Of a DNA stretch of 64,000 nucleotides, positions 61,828-64,000 are shown in pieces. A program made the position numbers and the translations under genes. This DNA comes from Streptomyces coffeae (GTDB lineage Bacteria; Actinomycetota; Actinomycetes; Streptomycetales; Streptomycetaceae). The notes under the pieces were generated by a model. The model was not told where the DNA came from. It saw only the letters and a program-made list of their open reading frames with translations, and did no database searches. Positions within the stretch are counted from its first letter, which is position 1. Each line of letters starts with the position of its first letter. Location: assembly GCF_016741875.1 (NCBI RefSeq), contig NZ_JAERRF010000023.1, forward strand, positions 1 through 64,000. Direction: 5' to 3'.

Positions 61828-62688
61828 ATGGCGACTGACAACGCCCTTGGGGTGACGGGAGACAGTGACGGGGAGCGGGAACCCGATCCCTCGGACAGTC
61901 TGCGGACCTTCGGGGCCGTCGTCCAGGCTCTGCGTGAGCACGCTGGCCTGAGCCGGGTGGAGTTCGGAGAACTGGTCCGGTTCTCGAAACACACGGTGGC
62001 CTCGGTGGAACTGGGGCGTCGGATGCCGGACGAGTCGTTCGTGGAGCGGGCGGAGGAGGTGTTGGGGAACACGGGTGCGTTACGGAAGGCGGCGGTGTTT
62101 CTGACGCGTGGCAAGCCGGGGCTGGCTGTGTGGTTCCGGCAGTGGGCTCGGCTGGAGAAGGTGGCGGTGAGCCTGTGCACGTACGAGTGCAGGCTGGTGC
62201 CGGGGTTGTTGCAGTCGGAGGCGTATGCGCGGGCCGTGTTCGACAACAGCATCCCGCTCCTGACGGACACGCAGATGGAGGAGCAGGTGACGGCTCGGCT
62301 GGAGCGGCAGAAGATGCTGTACGAGCGGCCGAGCGTTCCGTTCAGCTTCATCGTGGAGGAGGCAGTCTTTCGGAAGCGGCTCGGCGGTGCGGAGGTGTTG
62401 CGGGGCCTGTTCAATCACGTGCTGGACCTCAGCGCTCGGCGCAATGTGATCCTTCAAGTCATGCCGGTGGACGCGGAGTTCCATGCTTGCCTGGACGGCC
62501 CGGTTCAGCTGTTGGAAAACCCAGAGGGACGGCGGCTCGCGTACTCCGAAGGGCAGCAGAACGGACGGTTGATCACTGGCCCGAAAGAGGTGAGCCTCCT
62601 GCACCAGCGCTATGACACACTGCGGTCGCAGGCCCTGAACCCCCAAGACTCCCGGGGCCTACTGGAGCGACTGCGAGGAGCGCTATGA
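61828..62688 (+). CDS. XRE regulator, DUF5753 (Scr1/WhiJ type)
   Basis: A 286-residue regulator. The N-terminal XRE helix-turn-helix is at about 25-85 (LREHAGLSRVEFGELVRFSKHTVASVELGRRMP). The C-terminal DUF5753 domain has LVPGLLQSEAYARAVF and EEQVTARLERQKML. GGAGG precedes the ATG. The stop overlaps the start of the first DUF397 gene (ATGA), the usual coupling for these pairs, which influence development or antibiotic production in some streptomycetes. Confidence 0.93.
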   Translation: MATDNALGVTGDSDGEREPDPSDSLRTFGAVVQALREHAGLSRVEFGELVRFSKHTVASVELGRRMPDESFVERAEEVLGNTGALRKAAVFLTRGKPGLAVWFRQWARLEKVAVSLCTYECRLVPGLLQSEAYARAVFDNSIPLLTDTQMEEQVTARLERQKMLYERPSVPFSFIVEEAVFRKRLGGAEVLRGLFNHVLDLSARRNVILQVMPVDAEFHACLDGPVQLLENPEGRRLAYSEGQQNGRLITGPKEVSLLHQRYDTLRSQALNPQDSRGLLERLRGAL

Positions 62689-62870
62689 GCAGGTCCGAAC
62701 TCGCTTGGTTCAAGTCCAGCTACAGCGGTACCCAGGGCGACAGCTGCGTGGAGGTCGCCCTCACTGAACAGGCCGTCCACGTGCGCGATTCCAAGGATGT
62801 GGGCCGCCCCGCCTTCGCCGTCGGGCGCGAGGGCTGGGATCACTTCGTGCGGTACGTGGCGGGCGACTAG
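62685..62870 (+). CDS. DUF397 protein, copy 1
   Basis: A 61-residue DUF397 protein: WFKSSYSGTQGDSCVEVALTEQ, then VHVRDSKDVGRPAFAV. It is coupled to the XRE gene by a 4-base overlap. DUF397 proteins are thought to act with the neighbouring DUF5753 regulator. Confidence 0.93.
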   Translation: MSRSELAWFKSSYSGTQGDSCVEVALTEQAVHVRDSKDVGRPAFAVGREGWDHFVRYVAGD

Positions 62871-62881
62871 CGAGGAGCGCT

Positions 62882-63067
62882 ATGAGCACACCTGAACTCG
62901 ACTGGTTCAAGTCCAGCTACAGCAGCGCCCAGGGCGACGACTGCGTGGAGGTCTCCGTCACCGAACAGGCCATCCACGTCCGGGACTCCAAGGATGTGAG
63001 CCGCCCAGCCCTCGCGGTCGGGCGCGAGGGCTGGGGCCGGTTCGTGCGGTACGTGGCGGGCGTGTAG
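62882..63067 (+). CDS. DUF397 protein, copy 2
   Basis: A 61-residue DUF397 protein, about 80 percent identical by eye to the copy before it (WFKSSYSSAQGDDCVEVSVTEQ). The ribosome site and start context GCGAGGAGCGCTATGAGCA are the same in both, showing a tandem duplication with a 197-base unit. It converges on the lipoprotein gene with a 1-base gap. Confidence 0.93.
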   Translation: MSTPELDWFKSSYSSAQGDDCVEVSVTEQAIHVRDSKDVSRPALAVGREGWGRFVRYVAGV

Positions 63068-63068
63068 A

Positions 63069-63599
63069 TCAGCTACGGCATCCCTGCGCCTTGGCCGCCG
63101 TGGGCAGATAGGAGCGCAGGAAGCGCTCAAGAGCCTTTCGGCGTTCGGACACGTCCTTCGGGGTGGGGGAGGAGAGAGAGACCTCCAGCGCGAAGGTCGT
63201 GTCCTTGCCCTTGGGCGCACATGAGGTGGTGACCAGCGCGCCCTTGTCCCCGAGCCGGGCGTCGTCCCCGATGTCCACCTTCTTCGCATTGCCGTACCCG
63301 ATCAGGGTGTCCTTCTTGACCTCCAGGGGGTCAACGCCCTCGGTGACGGCGTCCCGTGTGATGTACACCCCGCCACCATCCCCGCCCTGCACGGAGACAT
63401 CGCAGGTCGCACCGTGTTCTCTCGGGACGTCGCGCTGGTGGATCTTCTCACCGTCTGAAAGCAGCGGTGCGAGCAGATCAGGATCGACCTTTGTGTCGCA
63501 GATCTTCTCGGGCACCGCGTAGCCGCGGCCGTCGTCGCCGCAACCGACAGCGGTTACGGCCAGCGCCACGATTACCAGGGAGGCGGAGGTGCGGTTCAT
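63069..63599 (-). CDS. Secreted lipoprotein, unknown (DUF3558-like)
   Basis: A 176-residue lipoprotein. The signal ends in a lipobox (AVTAVGC, Cys about 20). The mature part begins GYAVPEKICDTKVDPDLLAPLLSDGEK, followed by a second Cys pair (ATCDVSV and TTSCAPK). This resembles DUF3558-type actinomycete lipoproteins. No function is known. It is followed on the same strand by no other gene and is preceded by the truncated gene at the window end. Confidence 0.78.
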   Translation of the reverse strand: MNRTSASLVIVALAVTAVGCGDDGRGYAVPEKICDTKVDPDLLAPLLSDGEKIHQRDVPREHGATCDVSVQGGDGGGVYITRDAVTEGVDPLEVKKDTLIGYGNAKKVDIGDDARLGDKGALVTTSCAPKGKDTTFALEVSLSSPTPKDVSERRKALERFLRSYLPTAAKAQGCRS

Positions 63600-63617
63600 G
63601 GGGAGTTCTTCCTCGGC

Positions 63618-64000
63618 TCAGTGGGCGGGCTGGCGGCCGGGGAGGCCCTGGGCGGCCGCGTTGCCCCTCAGAGCCGCGTTGCCGGCTTCCCCCGTGATGG
63701 TGTAGACGGTCCCCTCCTCATGGGGGTTCTGCTGCTTCCAGATCTTGGCGAGACTCTCCAGCTGATGCTCCCGCCCCTTGAACGTCTGACCGCTCTGCTG
63801 CCGGTTCTCCTCGCCGATCCGTTTCTCCTCGTCCATGCGCCAGTCTTGCGAGAGCACGTACAGCCCGCGGTCCGCAGCACCGGCCAGATGTGCCTCCGGG
63901 ATGAAGCTCGACACTATTCCGGCGCCGTGGTAGCCCCAGGTCTGCTGCCATACGGCGTCCTCTTTGTCCGCCGCCACCTTGTCCGCCAGTGCCTGGTAGC
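63618..64000 (-). CDS. Hypothetical protein, cut by the window end
   Basis: The C-terminal 127 residues or so of a gene whose start lies beyond base 64,000. The frame stays open through the edge. The visible part is hydrophilic and helical (DWRMDEEKRIGEENRQQ, then REHQLESLAKIWKQQNP) and ends GLPGRQPAH. No family recognised. It lies 18 bases upstream of the lipoprotein gene on the same strand, so the two are probably co-transcribed. Confidence 0.7.
   Translation of the reverse strand, partial: YQALADKVAADKEDAVWQQTWGYHGAGIVSSFIPEAHLAGAADRGLYVLSQDWRMDEEKRIGEENRQQSGQTFKGREHQLESLAKIWKQQNPHEEGTVYTITGEAGNAALRGNAAAQGLPGRQPAH

Larger units (their letters stand above)
62673..63067 (+). repeat. Tandem duplication of a DUF397 unit, 197 bp
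   Basis: The unit beginning GCGAGGAGCGCTATGAGCA at 62673 recurs at 62870. Ribosome site, start and most of the coding region are kept, with scattered substitutions, so the duplication is not very recent. Confidence 0.8.

Overview
The window reads as chromosomal DNA of a Streptomyces-type actinomycete. GC is very high, third codon positions are GC-rich, GTG and TTG starts are used, and families typical of the genus are present (SARP and LAL regulators, DUF397/DUF5753 pairs, streptogrisin-like protease).

Bases 1 to about 36,730 hold a biosynthetic gene cluster, every gene on the minus strand. Its core is three type I PKS genes with four modules: KS-AT-DH-ER-KR-ACP; then KS-KR-ACP plus KS-AT-DH-KR-ACP on one protein; then KS-ACP. 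Modules 2 and 4 have no acyltransferase. Translationally coupled behind them are a type II thioesterase and a flavin reductase, followed by a 2-oxoacid dehydrogenase E1alpha/E1beta/E2 set. Upstream lie a FAD halogenase, a LAL regulator, an antiporter, a second FAD halogenase, a metallo-beta-lactamase-fold hydrolase, a TetR/MFS pair and a SARP. From memory, this matches the published neocarzilin (chlorinated polyenone) cluster of Streptomyces carzinostaticus: four modules, no AT in modules 2 and 4, a type II TE and a halogenase. The core pathway is therefore probably known. The second halogenase and the outer regulatory and resistance genes are the less explored part. Two palindromes of the form CCCCTR-N9-TAGGGG lie upstream of the PKS operon and of the MFS gene, suggesting shared cluster control.

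About 36.73-38.24 kb is a mostly empty border. From 38.2 to 55.7 kb is general chromosome: NTF2-like protein, MmyB-like regulator, pterin dehydratase, CFA-synthase-like methyltransferase, a sigma/anti-sigma/photolyase operon, methyltransferase, secreted protease, aldo/keto reductase, acyl-CoA ligase, sialidase, a quinone-oxidoreductase/MarR divergent pair with a 15-bp-period repeat, FdhD, and an L7/L12-like small protein.

From 55.7 to 64 kb there is tRNA-Leu(GAG) with a strong terminator, a small membrane protein, an apparent iron-uptake locus with a good DmdR/IdeR-type iron box, an orphan zinc-hook SMC-like ATPase, an HATPase/XRE/DUF397x2 regulatory locus, a lipoprotein, and a gene cut by the window end.

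All calls come from reading the sequence and recalled family knowledge. No database search was run.
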